A stretch of 64,000 nucleotides of DNA, from positions 1 to 64,000 of the forward strand of contig NZ_CP022220.1 of the NCBI RefSeq assembly GCF_004114915.1, read 5' to 3'. The DNA comes from Bradyrhizobium guangxiense (lineage in GTDB: Bacteria > Pseudomonadota > Alphaproteobacteria > Rhizobiales > Xanthobacteraceae). Made by a program: the position numbers and the translations under genes. Under the pieces are notes generated by a model that saw only the letters and a program-made list of their open reading frames with translations, had not been told where the DNA came from and did no database searches. Of this stretch, positions 12,769 to 20,833 are shown piece after piece; positions within the stretch are counted from its first letter, which is position 1; each line of letters begins with the position of its first letter.

Positions 12769-13877
12769 TGGCCAATGTTCGCCTGGAAGGCCTCAACAAG
12801 GCCTATGGCACTATCCAGATCCTGCGCAATATCGACCTCACCATCGATCACGGCGAATTCGTCGTCTTCGTCGGGCCTTCAGGGTCGGGCAAGTCGACCC
12901 TGCTGCGCATGATCGGCGGTCTCGAGCCGATTAGCGGAGGACGGCTTTTCATCGACAATGAGCTCGTCAACGACGTGGACGCGGCCGACCGCAATCTAGG
13001 CATGGTGTTCCAGAGCTACGCCCTCTATCCGCACATGACCGTCCGGGAAAACCTGGCTTTCCCCTTGCGGATGGCCAAAGCGACGAAAGCGGAGATCGGG
13101 AAGCGTGTCGCTGAGGCCGCGTCCTTATTGCAGATCGACCATTTGCTCGATCGCAAGCCACGGCAGCTCTCCGGCGGCCAGCGCCAGCGCGTGGCGATCG
13201 GGCGGGCCATCGTCCGCGAGCCCAAGGTGTTTCTGTTTGACGAGCCGCTGTCCAACCTCGACACCGAGCTGCGGGTGCAGATGCGGGTCCAGATCGCCAA
13301 GCTCCACGAGCAGCTTGGAAACACCATGATCTACGTCACTCACGATCAGGTCGAGGCCATGACCATGGCTGACAAGATCGTCGTGCTCAAGGACGGCAAT
13401 ATCGAGCAGGTGGGGAGCCCCCACGAGCTCTATCACTACCCGGCGTCGCGCTTCGTCGCCGGCTTCATTGGCTCGCCTAAGATGAATTTTTTGGGCGGTC
13501 ATATCGAGGCCGCGCACGAGACAGGGGTGGAGGTCAGGCTTGACGCGGGCTCGACCGTCTCGGTCCCCGTTCGGCCGGATCAATTGCTGGTCGGCAAGCC
13601 GATCACGCTCGGGATCCGTCCCGATGATTTCTCGCAGCCGGCAGAAGACAAAGAGATCGCTCTCGAGCTGGACGTCGATTTCGTCGAGCACCTTGGCAGC
13701 GTCACCTACATCTACGGCAACGCGGGCAAGGAAGCCGTGGTCGCCAAAGCGCCACGGCTCGAGCCAGCCAAACGATCTGGCAAGGTCCGCCTTGCGGCTT
13801 CCCCAGCCGATTGCCACCTGTTCACGGCCAACGGCAAGGCCCTGCAGCGGTTGCACGCACCGGCAAATTGGAGCTAA
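12765..13877 (+). CDS. Sugar ABC transporter ATP-binding protein (UgpC/MalK type)
   Basis: A 370-residue ATPase with Walker [10 protein letters not shown] near residue 38, signature [14 protein letters not shown] near 136, Walker [12 protein letters not shown] near 155, and a switch His in [10 protein letters not shown]. Residues from ~235 form the C-terminal TOBE/OB regulatory domain. It energises the permeases encoded upstream. The start overlaps the phosphatase stop. The order binding protein, permeases, enzymes, ATPase in one unit supports a dedicated importer. Confidence 0.93.
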   Translation: MMANVRLEGLNKAYGTIQILRNIDLTIDHGEFVVFVGPSGSGKSTLLRMIGGLEPISGGRLFIDNELVNDVDAADRNLGMVFQSYALYPHMTVRENLAFPLRMAKATKAEIGKRVAEAASLLQIDHLLDRKPRQLSGGQRQRVAIGRAIVREPKVFLFDEPLSNLDTELRVQMRVQIAKLHEQLGNTMIYVTHDQVEAMTMADKIVVLKDGNIEQVGSPHELYHYPASRFVAGFIGSPKMNFLGGHIEAAHETGVEVRLDAGSTVSVPVRPDQLLVGKPITLGIRPDDFSQPAEDKEIALELDVDFVEHLGSVTYIYGNAGKEAVVAKAPRLEPAKRSGKVRLAASPADCHLFTANGKALQRLHAPANWS

Positions 13878-13911
13878 TTTTCGGGCCTGCCGCACAGGAG
13901 GGGCGGCCGGT

Positions 13912-15687
13912 ATGCACAACCGGGTAGAGCAGGTCAAGAACGCAGGAATCAGGCAGTTCTTCCGCAATTCCCGTTCATTCGTGCTCGGGGCAGGCATCGG
14001 CTCGGGCATGACCGCAAGGGCGGCCGAACGGGCGGGGGCAGATTTTGTCCTTGCGCTCAACGCTGGCCGTTTTCGCGCCATGGGCGGCTCCTCGCCAGCC
14101 TCGATCCTGCCCATCCGCGATAGCAACGAATTCGTCGCCGGATTCGGCCGAACCGAGATCCTGCCCAGCACCAAACTGCCGGTCTTTTTCGGCGCATGCA
14201 CCTTCGATCCGCGCCTCGATCTCGATCGCTTCCTCGACCGGATCATCCGATGGGGCTTTACAGGGGTTACCAATTTCCCCTCCGTCATCCACATCGACGA
14301 TTTTAGAAGGTCCTTGCTCGAGAAATCTGGCCTCGGCTACGAGCGAGAAATCGAACTTCTAACAAAAGCCCGTCAACGCGGTTTGATGACGATTGCCTAT
14401 ACCCGCTCCCAGGCCGAAGCGCGGCGCATGGTCGAGGCAGGCATTGAGGCGATCTGCATCAACTTCAATCTCAATCGCAGCGTCGAAAGCGGATCTGATC
14501 CATCGATCAGCCAGTCCGAGCTCGCAGCGCGGACCAGCGCCGTGACACGGGTGGCGCACTCCACCGACAAGAACGTCATCTGTCTACTCGGCGGCGGACC
14601 CATTACAAAGCCGGACGAACTCCTCGATATCTGCCGCGAAACGGGCGTCCAGGGCTTCATAGGCGGCTCTTCGCTGGACCGGGTCCCGTTGGAGATGTCG
14701 GTCCTCGAGGTCACATCCGGGTTCAAGACGATTCATCTCTTGCGCGAGAAAGTCGATCTGCTCGAGCGTCAGCTCCAATTGAGCGGGTTCAGGCACGGCG
14801 TCATTGCCCAATCCTCAGTCATGAAGCGGGTGCTCGAGACCGCCAAACGCCTGGCTGCCAATCCTAATCCTGTGCTCGTGTGGGGCGAAACGGGCTCGGG
14901 AAAACGCAGGATAGCGAATCTCGTTCACAGCTTCAGCGACCGCAAACATACAAAGGCTGCGCTCTTCCAGTGCCGCGCGGGGCCGGCAGCGGGCAACATC
15001 GGTGCATTGTTCGGCGCGGAGCGCGACGAGACCAGGAAGCGCCAACTATCGATTCTTGAAGCTGCAAACGGCACTGCCGTCCTGCTGCTGCATCTGGATC
15101 AACTGCCGCGGGATGGCCAGGAGCGTCTTGCTGATTACCTCGAGACCGGCGGTTTTGCACCCCTGAACGGGGTATCGGTCGTGCGGTCCAACGCACGGAT
15201 CATTGCAACAGCGACAATTGCTCGCAGCGCCAGCCTTCAAACCGTGCTCTGTCCTCGGCTTCTTGCCCTGTTTACCGGGCTTGACATTGCCCTGCCGGCC
15301 TTGCCGGACAGGCTCGAAGACCTTCCCCAACTGGTCCAGCATTTCACGGTGGAAGCGAAGGGAGATTCAAACGCGCCGACGTTGGGAATAGAGAATTCTG
15401 CCTTCCTGGCGCTTGCCGGGCATGATTGGCCGGGAAACCTGCGAGAGTTGCGCCAAATCGTCAACCAGCTGGTGACGCTGCAACTGTCACACATTACGGC
15501 TGACGTCCTAAGGCCTTTGCTGACCGCGTCATCGGCCGTGAAACGGACAAATGTGTTCTCCGAGCGCGAGTGGATCATCGAAGGGCTGAAACGAAACAAG
15601 CTCCACCGCGGAAAAACTGCCCAGTCCCTTGGACTCTCCAGGAAGACCCTCTACAACAAGATCAAGAAGCTGCGGATCCTGGAGTAG
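13912..15687 (+). CDS. Regulator: PEP-hydrolase-type TIM barrel + AAA+ + Fis-type HTH, no GAFTGA
   Basis: 591 residues, start ATG behind GGAGGGG. Residues ~1-275 match the PEP_hydrolase/TIM-barrel signal domain (PF09370): GAGIGSGMTARAAERAGADF, GFTGVTNFPS, GLGYEREIEL, LLGGGPITKP, GFIGGSSLDR. Residues ~295-530 resemble a sigma-54-type AAA+ domain with Walker A GETGSGKRR near 325, but the GAFTGA loop is absent (the stretch after ALFGAERDE lacks it) and Walker B reads LLLHLDQLP instead of LFLDE. The C-terminus (GKTAQSLGLSRKTLYNKIKK) is a Fis-type helix-turn-helix. Without GAFTGA it should not open sigma-54 promoters, as in TyrR-like regulators. It follows the ABC ATPase by 34 bases and likely senses a metabolite through the barrel. 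The direct effector is unknown. Confidence 0.85.
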   Translation: MHNRVEQVKNAGIRQFFRNSRSFVLGAGIGSGMTARAAERAGADFVLALNAGRFRAMGGSSPASILPIRDSNEFVAGFGRTEILPSTKLPVFFGACTFDPRLDLDRFLDRIIRWGFTGVTNFPSVIHIDDFRRSLLEKSGLGYEREIELLTKARQRGLMTIAYTRSQAEARRMVEAGIEAICINFNLNRSVESGSDPSISQSELAARTSAVTRVAHSTDKNVICLLGGGPITKPDELLDICRETGVQGFIGGSSLDRVPLEMSVLEVTSGFKTIHLLREKVDLLERQLQLSGFRHGVIAQSSVMKRVLETAKRLAANPNPVLVWGETGSGKRRIANLVHSFSDRKHTKAALFQCRAGPAAGNIGALFGAERDETRKRQLSILEAANGTAVLLLHLDQLPRDGQERLADYLETGGFAPLNGVSVVRSNARIIATATIARSASLQTVLCPRLLALFTGLDIALPALPDRLEDLPQLVQHFTVEAKGDSNAPTLGIENSAFLALAGHDWPGNLRELRQIVNQLVTLQLSHITADVLRPLLTASSAVKRTNVFSEREWIIEGLKRNKLHRGKTAQSLGLSRKTLYNKIKKLRILE

Positions 15688-15699
15688 CTCTGCTCCTCA

Positions 15700-16305
15700 T
15701 TATTTTCGCGCTGGCGGCTTCGTGCCGCTCAGAAGCGCGAACTTCGCCACCGGCGCTCCTCGCTTCCCGGCGCTTACCAAATCGACGCCATCGCCAATCA
15801 CGAACTTGAGCGCTTCTTCCGGCATCTGGACCAGGCCGGCCAGATGCGAGCCGATGCGCCGCTCGGCCATTGCGGTCTTAGAGATGTCGTCCGTCGCGAA
15901 CAACACCCTGAAGTCCAAATTGGCAAACCATTCCAGACGTCGAAGCTCGATCTCCTGTCCGCTTTCAATGGGCGTCCCTGTCGTTGACCGCTCAATGAGA
16001 GACGCCGGCGGGAAGTTGATGATCCCCTTGATCCCGGCCTCTTTCAACGCATCGGCAAGATCCTCCCAGCACGCGAAGGGATCGATCATGACGATCGCGG
16101 CGTAAACACCCGCAGATCTCTCCTTTCGGAACGTGCGCAGATCCCGTAACAGACAATCGTTCCAGTCAACGACGGGCAAGGTCGCCATGACCAGCATGGA
16201 GCCTTCCGGAAGGCTCCCTAAAGCCGGCGCATAGATTGCTAGGCAATAACCCTCGCGCGTGTCCGACCTGCTTGAAATGAGCTCGCCGACTGCTCTTTGC
16301 TTCAA
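15700..16305 (-). CDS. Truncated, diverged PEP-hydrolase-type TIM-barrel paralogue (function unknown)
   Basis: A 201-residue protein convergent with the regulator gene. Parts align by eye with the TIM barrel at 18095-18925: LAIYAPALGSLP with LVVYSTGLSRLMGLP, GIKGIINFPPASLI with GFSGVINYPTISTM, and a following EIELRRL segment with FEREVEMI. The second half of the barrel, including the GHEEGR-like region and the HGG segment, is missing, and the protein ends with a different tail (LSGTKPPARK). It may be a non-catalytic sensor or a decayed copy. A TACCCA tandem repeat lies six bases upstream of its start codon, the same motif as in front of the two neighbouring operons. The similarity is weak but consistent along ~120 residues. 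Confidence 0.6.
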   Translation of the reverse strand: MKQRAVGELISSRSDTREGYCLAIYAPALGSLPEGSMLVMATLPVVDWNDCLLRDLRTFRKERSAGVYAAIVMIDPFACWEDLADALKEAGIKGIINFPPASLIERSTTGTPIESGQEIELRRLEWFANLDFRVLFATDDISKTAMAERRIGSHLAGLVQMPEEALKFVIGDGVDLVSAGKRGAPVAKFALLSGTKPPARK

Positions 16306-16310
16306 CCGCC

Positions 16311-16330
16311 TCTACCCAATCTTACCCATT
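16311..16330 (+). promoter_or_regulatory. Tandem 10-bp direct repeat (TACCCAA operator candidate, copy 2)
   Basis: TCTACCCAAT followed by CTTACCCATT, same orientation and spacing as the copies at 6831 and 16755. It begins six bases upstream of the minus-strand TIM-barrel paralogue start, so binding there would overlap its leader or ribosome-binding region. Confidence 0.6.
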
Positions 16331-16467
16331 TAAACATCGCACTGATCTTATACGGCATTTCAGTTCGGTCTAGAGATCTGCACGACATCTAGGCACGTCA
16401 GGCTTCCGACGACGTCTCATCTATCCGCTGGCAGGCCGGCCTCGTCTGCTTCCTCCCTCGACTTACG

Positions 16468-16502
16468 CCGCTGTTGGAGAGCTCCAGCAGCGGTCTCTTT
16501 TT
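16468..16502 (+). terminator. Strong intrinsic terminator with no gene upstream on its strand
   Basis: A 12-bp stem (CCGCTGTTGGAG with CTCCAGCAGCGG, one T:G pair) is followed by TCTCTTTTT. The nearest plus-strand gene upstream ends 780 bases away, with a minus-strand gene in between. It may terminate a short RNA started near 16330-16400, or read-through from the regulator gene, insulating the operon at 16854. Confidence 0.7.
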
Positions 16503-16754
16503 AGAATTCAATTCACAGGCATTGACCCGCGCGAGCTGTCCCCCCGCCCGCCACTTGGCACTTTTTGCAATGGGTGAAACAGCGTCCCAAGGGCTGGCGG
16601 AGATGACCTTCGCCTGCTGCGCACCGCGTGCGTCTCATGGGCCCGAAAGGACGCCGGACAGAAGATGCCGGAAGAGGAGAGGGGAAGACACGCCGCAGAC
16701 AGGACAGGCAACCTTGGCTAGAGCCACCGGTGCGCTCCCGAGCGCTTCGAGACA

Positions 16755-16774
16755 TCTACCCAATATTACCCAAC
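16755..16774 (+). promoter_or_regulatory. Tandem 10-bp direct repeat (TACCCAA operator candidate, copy 3)
   Basis: TCTACCCAAT followed by ATTACCCAAC, 79 bases before the Tm-1-like gene. Spacing and orientation are identical to the copies at 6831 and 16311. The shared 8-base core (yTACCCAw) at an exact 10-base period in three promoter regions of one gene neighbourhood supports a common DNA-binding protein. Confidence 0.65.
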
Positions 16775-16853
16775 TCTCCCCGGCGCGGCACTTATTGAGC
16801 GTCTCGGCCGCGTTTAGACCATTCGTATCAAGCAGGATCGGAGAGGAAAGATC

Positions 16854-18089
16854 GTGTCGCACCATTGCACCGACGACGCGAAGTCGGCCAGGCTTGGGCG
16901 CTCGCCCAAGGTCGGAGCCGCTGGCGCCGTTGCAATCGTGGCGACGCTCGATACGAAGGGCGCAGAAGCATCTTATCTCCGAAACGTCATCGAAGGCCTG
17001 GGCCGCACGACGGTGGTCTTAGACGTCGGTACGTCCAAGGCAGGGTCGGACAAAGAGCCGACAGATGGCGGCCGCGCCGTTTCTCCCGTCGAGCTCTTGA
17101 ACGACATTGCCCAATCGGCCCGCAAAATGGTCGATGATCTTCGCCAATCAGGCGCGATCAGCGCAATTGTCGGAATTGCGGGTGGCAAGGGCAGCGCCGT
17201 CTTTGGCGAAGTCGTCCGCGATTTACCATATGGCTTCCCGAAGCTCCTTGTGAGTAGCGCCAGGCCCGCACTGCTCGCCGAACTGGCCGTCCATAACGAC
17301 ATCATCCTCTATCCGACCCTTGTCGACCTCTTCGGGATCAACGCCTTCACCCAACGCGTGCTGGACAATGCCGGCCGCGCCGTGGCCGCCATGCAATATG
17401 AGCCATCCCGTCAGAGGAGACGGAAGAAAATCGTCGCCATCACGGCCTTCGGAGTTACGACGCCGGCGGCCAATCAATGCGTAAGACGTCTTGGAGAGGC
17501 CGGCCTCGATGCGATCGTTTTCCCCGCTAACGGGGCCGGCGGGCGCAAGATGGAACAGCTAATCGCGGCCGGTGAGTTTGACGCTGTAATCGATCTGACC
17601 ACAACCGAGCTTGCTGACGAAATCGTCGGTGGCACCGCCAGCGCCGGACCGGATCGGCTCAAGGCAGCCGCGGATCGATCAATCCCGCAGGTCGTCGCGC
17701 CAGGCGCAGTCGACATGGTCAATTTTGGTCCACCATCCAGCGTCCCCGATCAGTTTCGCTGCCGCCAGTTCTACTCCCATACTCGCTACACCACGCTCAT
17801 GCGCACAACTCCGTCCGAAAACGCAAGCATCGGCCGGCTTACGGCCGAGCGGCTGTCGCGGGCCGAAGCGCCAGCCATCGTGCTCTGGCCGGCGAAAGGC
17901 GTCTCCGACTACGACCGCGACGGCGGCGTGTTCCGTGATTGCAATGCCGACCGCGCTTGGCTGGACGCGGTCAAGAACAATCTGCCGCCCAAAATCACGG
18001 TGCGCGAATTGAACTGTCACATCAACGATCCCGAATTTGCCGAGGCGGCCGCGAGTTGGATCCTCGAGCAATTGGCGCAGGAAGGCTGA
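16854..18089 (+). CDS. Tm-1-like ATP-binding (UPF0261) protein
   Basis: A 411-residue UPF0261 family protein. The N-terminal domain starts VAIVATLDTKGAEASYLRNV near residue 26, with GIAGGKGSAVFGEVVRDLPY near 110. The second domain has AFGVTTPAANQCVRRL near 201, PANGAGGRKMEQLI near 223 and VAPGAVDMVNFG near 282. Homologous domains form the N-terminal half of the tomato Tm-1 protein, which binds ATP. The bacterial function is not known. GTG is the start, behind GGAGAGGAAAG. The gene for the matching TIM-barrel half begins five bases after its stop, so the pair corresponds to the two halves of Tm-1. It is the first gene of a probable four-gene operon ending with pyruvate kinase. Confidence 0.85.
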   Translation: MSHHCTDDAKSARLGRSPKVGAAGAVAIVATLDTKGAEASYLRNVIEGLGRTTVVLDVGTSKAGSDKEPTDGGRAVSPVELLNDIAQSARKMVDDLRQSGAISAIVGIAGGKGSAVFGEVVRDLPYGFPKLLVSSARPALLAELAVHNDIILYPTLVDLFGINAFTQRVLDNAGRAVAAMQYEPSRQRRRKKIVAITAFGVTTPAANQCVRRLGEAGLDAIVFPANGAGGRKMEQLIAAGEFDAVIDLTTTELADEIVGGTASAGPDRLKAAADRSIPQVVAPGAVDMVNFGPPSSVPDQFRCRQFYSHTRYTTLMRTTPSENASIGRLTAERLSRAEAPAIVLWPAKGVSDYDRDGGVFRDCNADRAWLDAVKNNLPPKITVRELNCHINDPEFAEAAASWILEQLAQEG

Positions 18090-18094
18090 CTGCG

Positions 18095-18925
18095 ATGCGG
18101 ATGTTTGAGCGAAGCGAAATCCTAGCGAAGATCGCAAGCCAGGTGGCCGAGCGCAGAGCGGTTCTTGCCGCAGGCAGCAGCTGCGGCCTGGTGGCCAAAT
18201 GCGCTGTCCTCGGGGGCGCGGACATGCTGGTGGTCTACTCTACCGGGCTGTCGCGCCTGATGGGGCTTCCGACCAGCCGGATCGGAGACTCCAACGCGCG
18301 CACGCTCGAGCTTGCCGCAGAAATCCGCAACGTTGTCTCTTCCATCCCCGTGATCGGCGGCGTTGAGGCCTGGGATCCCGTTCGGCTCGATCTCGATGCG
18401 TTGCTCGACAAATTCTGGGCGGCCGGCTTCTCAGGCGTGATCAACTATCCCACCATCTCGACCATGGGCGACAAATGGCGCGACCGCCGCGGCCGCGTCG
18501 GGCTCGGCTTCGAACGCGAAGTCGAGATGATCGCATCTGCGCGCAAGAAGAACATCTTCTCGCTCGCCTATGTCGCAAACCCGGACGATGCCAAGGCGAT
18601 GGCAAGCGCCGGGGCCGACTGCATCATCCCTCATGTCGGCGCCACACGGGGCGGGCTCGTTGGCCATGAGGAAGGGCGGTCGGTCAAAGACGCGATCAAT
18701 CGCATCAACGACATCAACGCCGCGGCCAGGAGCGGGCGCTCCGACGTTGTCCTGCTCTGCCATGGTGGTGCGATCGCAGAGCCCGCGGATACGGCCGAGG
18801 TGTACCGGTCGACGCAATGCGTCGGATTTGTCGGCGCCTCCTCCATCGAACGAATTCCGATCGAACGGGCAGTAAAGGCGGCAGCCGAGGAATTCAAAGC
18901 CGTCCCGCTTCCCCAACATCACTGA
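18095..18925 (+). CDS. PEP-hydrolase family TIM-barrel protein (Tm-1 C-terminal half homologue)
   Basis: 276 residues, full length for PF09370. Conserved runs are AAGSSCGLVAKCAVLGGADM, GFSGVINYPT, RVGLGFEREVEMI, IIPHVGATRGGLVGHEEGR and LLCHGGAIAEPADT. The family is annotated as phosphoenolpyruvate hydrolase or TIM-barrel signal domain; the activity is not firmly established. I choose the ATG at 18095; the frame runs upstream to 17939 but only inside the preceding gene. The adjacent Tm-1-like gene and a pyruvate kinase two genes on make a role at the PEP/pyruvate node plausible. Two paralogues (13912-15687 N-terminus and 15700-16305) lie nearby. Confidence 0.87.
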   Translation: MRMFERSEILAKIASQVAERRAVLAAGSSCGLVAKCAVLGGADMLVVYSTGLSRLMGLPTSRIGDSNARTLELAAEIRNVVSSIPVIGGVEAWDPVRLDLDALLDKFWAAGFSGVINYPTISTMGDKWRDRRGRVGLGFEREVEMIASARKKNIFSLAYVANPDDAKAMASAGADCIIPHVGATRGGLVGHEEGRSVKDAINRINDINAAARSGRSDVVLLCHGGAIAEPADTAEVYRSTQCVGFVGASSIERIPIERAVKAAAEEFKAVPLPQHH

Positions 18926-18957
18926 CCTCAGTTCCAAGAAATCGCAGCGAGGCTGGA

Positions 18958-20736
18958 ATGGACACACCGATGGGCCAATCAAGCAAGGGCATGACCGTGG
19001 CGATCGCCCGAAGCGCAAGGGCGGATCACGAATGGGCAACCGACGTTCTCGTAGTCGGGAGTGGTGCAGCCGGGCTCTCGGCCGCCCTCTATGCGGCAAA
19101 AGCAGGACTGCGCGTCACTGTCTGCGAAAAATCCGCCCGGCTCGGCGGCACGACAGCTCTTTCCAATGGTATGATCTGGGTTCCTTGCTCACCCCAGGCG
19201 CGCTCAGCGAAGATCGACGACTCGCTTGCGAAGGCAAGGACCTACCTGCAGCACGAACTTGGCACCTATTACCGGGCAGGCTTCATCGATGCTTATCTCG
19301 AGGACGGCCCAGCTGCACTTGCCGCCCTTGAGGACGGGACAGAGGTCAACTTCACGCTGGCCTCGGCGCCCGATTATCATTCGAGCCAGATCGGCGGCGT
19401 CGACAAGGGCCGGGCACTGAGCCCGGCTCCCTATGATGGGCGCCTTCTCGGAGCCGATTTCGATCTGATCGGCGATCCCATCCGGGTTGTGCTTGGTGGA
19501 ATGATGATCTCATCCAGCGAGGTCAGAAGCTTCCTCAATCCCTTCCAATCCTTTGCCGCCCTCAGACACGTCTTGCGGCGTGTCGGTCGCTACGCGCGTG
19601 ACCGGCTGGGCCACAGGCGCGGGACAGAGCTCAGCGGAGGGAACGCCCTGATCGCGCGCCTGGTCGTCAGTCTGCGCAAGCACGGCGTCGAGATATGGCC
19701 TGGCTCCCCGCTGATAGAGCTGATCAGGGAAGATGGGCGTGTCACCGGAGCCGTCGTCAAGCGGAACGGTTCCGACCTTCGCGTGCGCGCCTCGCATGGC
19801 GTCATCCTCGCAACGGGCGGATTTGCTCGCAGCGCAGAGTTAAGAGCCAGCCTCAGCGGTCCCCACCAGCACGATGACACGCTGGCCCATGTGGACGTTG
19901 TGGGCGATGGCATTTCCCTGGCGTCCAGGCTTGGAGCTGCGATTGACAACAATGTCGCCTCTGCCGGCTTTTGGACTCCCGTCTCAATTCTCAAGAGCGG
20001 CAGCTCCTCCCAAGTGGTCCCCTATGGCTGGCTCGATCGCGGCCGTCCCGGCGTCATCGCAGTGGGGCCGGATGCCAAGCGTTTCGTCAACGAATCCAAT
20101 TCGTATCACGACATTTGCCTGGCGATGTTCACCAGCGGCTATCCGGCAGATAAGCGATTTTACTTCATCTGCGACCTGGAGTTCGTACGGTTGAGAGGTA
20201 TGGGACATCTGCTGCCCTGGCCCTGGACCTTGAGGATCGGAAAATATGCGCGCCTTGGGTACATCAAGGTCGGCCGGACAATTCCTGAACTTGCCAAACA
20301 GCTGGGGCTAGATCCGGCTGCGCTTGAAAAGACCGTCGAAGAGCACAACACGCACGCTGCTGAGGGGCGCGATCCGCTGTTCAAACGCGGTGAATCCGCC
20401 TTTAATCGCACGCTCGGCGATCCGGCCGTGAGCAAGAAAAACCCAAATCTCGGACCCATCAAGACAGGCCCGTTTATCGCGCTTCCAATCGTTCCGGCAA
20501 CGCTCGGCACGGCCACCGGCCTGGCAACCGACACTTGCGGCCAGGTCCTAGACGGGCAGGAAAGATCCATCGCGGGCCTTTACGCTTGCGGCAACGACAT
20601 GACATCCCCGATGCGCGGCATCTATCCAGGAGCAGGCATCACCATCGGGCCTGCGATTGTGTTCGCGTACCGGGCTGTCAACGCCATCCTATCGGCGACG
20701 CAGCAAAAGACAAAGGCTGCCGCTTCTGGAGCTTGA
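18958..20736 (+). CDS. FAD-dependent dehydrogenase (fumarate reductase/3-ketosteroid dehydrogenase family)
   Basis: A 592-residue flavoprotein. The dinucleotide-binding motif VVGSGAAGLSAALYAAKAG is near residue 32, followed by EKSARLGGTTALSNGMIWVP. There is a second FAD segment (VILATGGFARS) near 282 and a C-terminal GIYPGAGITIGPAIVFAYRA. This pattern fits the succinate dehydrogenase/KstD-like superfamily, which oxidises or reduces a C-C bond next to a carbonyl. The ATG at 18958 follows GAGGCTGG. It lies 32 bases after the TIM-barrel gene, in the same operon. The substrate cannot be deduced. A steroid is unlikely from context; a small hydroxy- or enoyl-acid seems more likely, but this is inference. 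Confidence 0.82.
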   Translation: MDTPMGQSSKGMTVAIARSARADHEWATDVLVVGSGAAGLSAALYAAKAGLRVTVCEKSARLGGTTALSNGMIWVPCSPQARSAKIDDSLAKARTYLQHELGTYYRAGFIDAYLEDGPAALAALEDGTEVNFTLASAPDYHSSQIGGVDKGRALSPAPYDGRLLGADFDLIGDPIRVVLGGMMISSSEVRSFLNPFQSFAALRHVLRRVGRYARDRLGHRRGTELSGGNALIARLVVSLRKHGVEIWPGSPLIELIREDGRVTGAVVKRNGSDLRVRASHGVILATGGFARSAELRASLSGPHQHDDTLAHVDVVGDGISLASRLGAAIDNNVASAGFWTPVSILKSGSSSQVVPYGWLDRGRPGVIAVGPDAKRFVNESNSYHDICLAMFTSGYPADKRFYFICDLEFVRLRGMGHLLPWPWTLRIGKYARLGYIKVGRTIPELAKQLGLDPAALEKTVEEHNTHAAEGRDPLFKRGESAFNRTLGDPAVSKKNPNLGPIKTGPFIALPIVPATLGTATGLATDTCGQVLDGQERSIAGLYACGNDMTSPMRGIYPGAGITIGPAIVFAYRAVNAILSATQQKTKAAASGA

Positions 20737-20833
20737 CATCGTTTGCATGGGGCGAGCGCGTGATCGACGAAGCATTGGCTTTCGCCAGGAGCGGCTGGCT
20801 CGAAGGCGGCTCATCCAAGGGGTTTGATTTTTG

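Larger units (their letters stand above)
16306..16853. other. Regulatory intergenic region with two operator candidates and an orphan terminator
   Basis: 548 bases without a convincing gene. It holds the repeat at 16311-16330 next to the minus-strand gene, an intrinsic terminator (16468-16502) and the repeat at 16755-16774 before the Tm-1-like gene. Open frames across 16474-17022 have no recognisable content and overlap the real gene start. Confidence 0.7.

Noticed and set aside
16786-16801. Possible sigma-54 site CGGCAC-TTATT-GAGCG before the Tm-1-like gene
   Set aside because: GG-N10-GC spacing fits, but the -12 element lacks TTGC and the local regulator has no GAFTGA.
16474-17022. Plus-strand frame of 182 codons before and inside the Tm-1-like gene
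   Set aside because: It begins in the terminator hairpin and overlaps the start of a well-supported gene in another frame.
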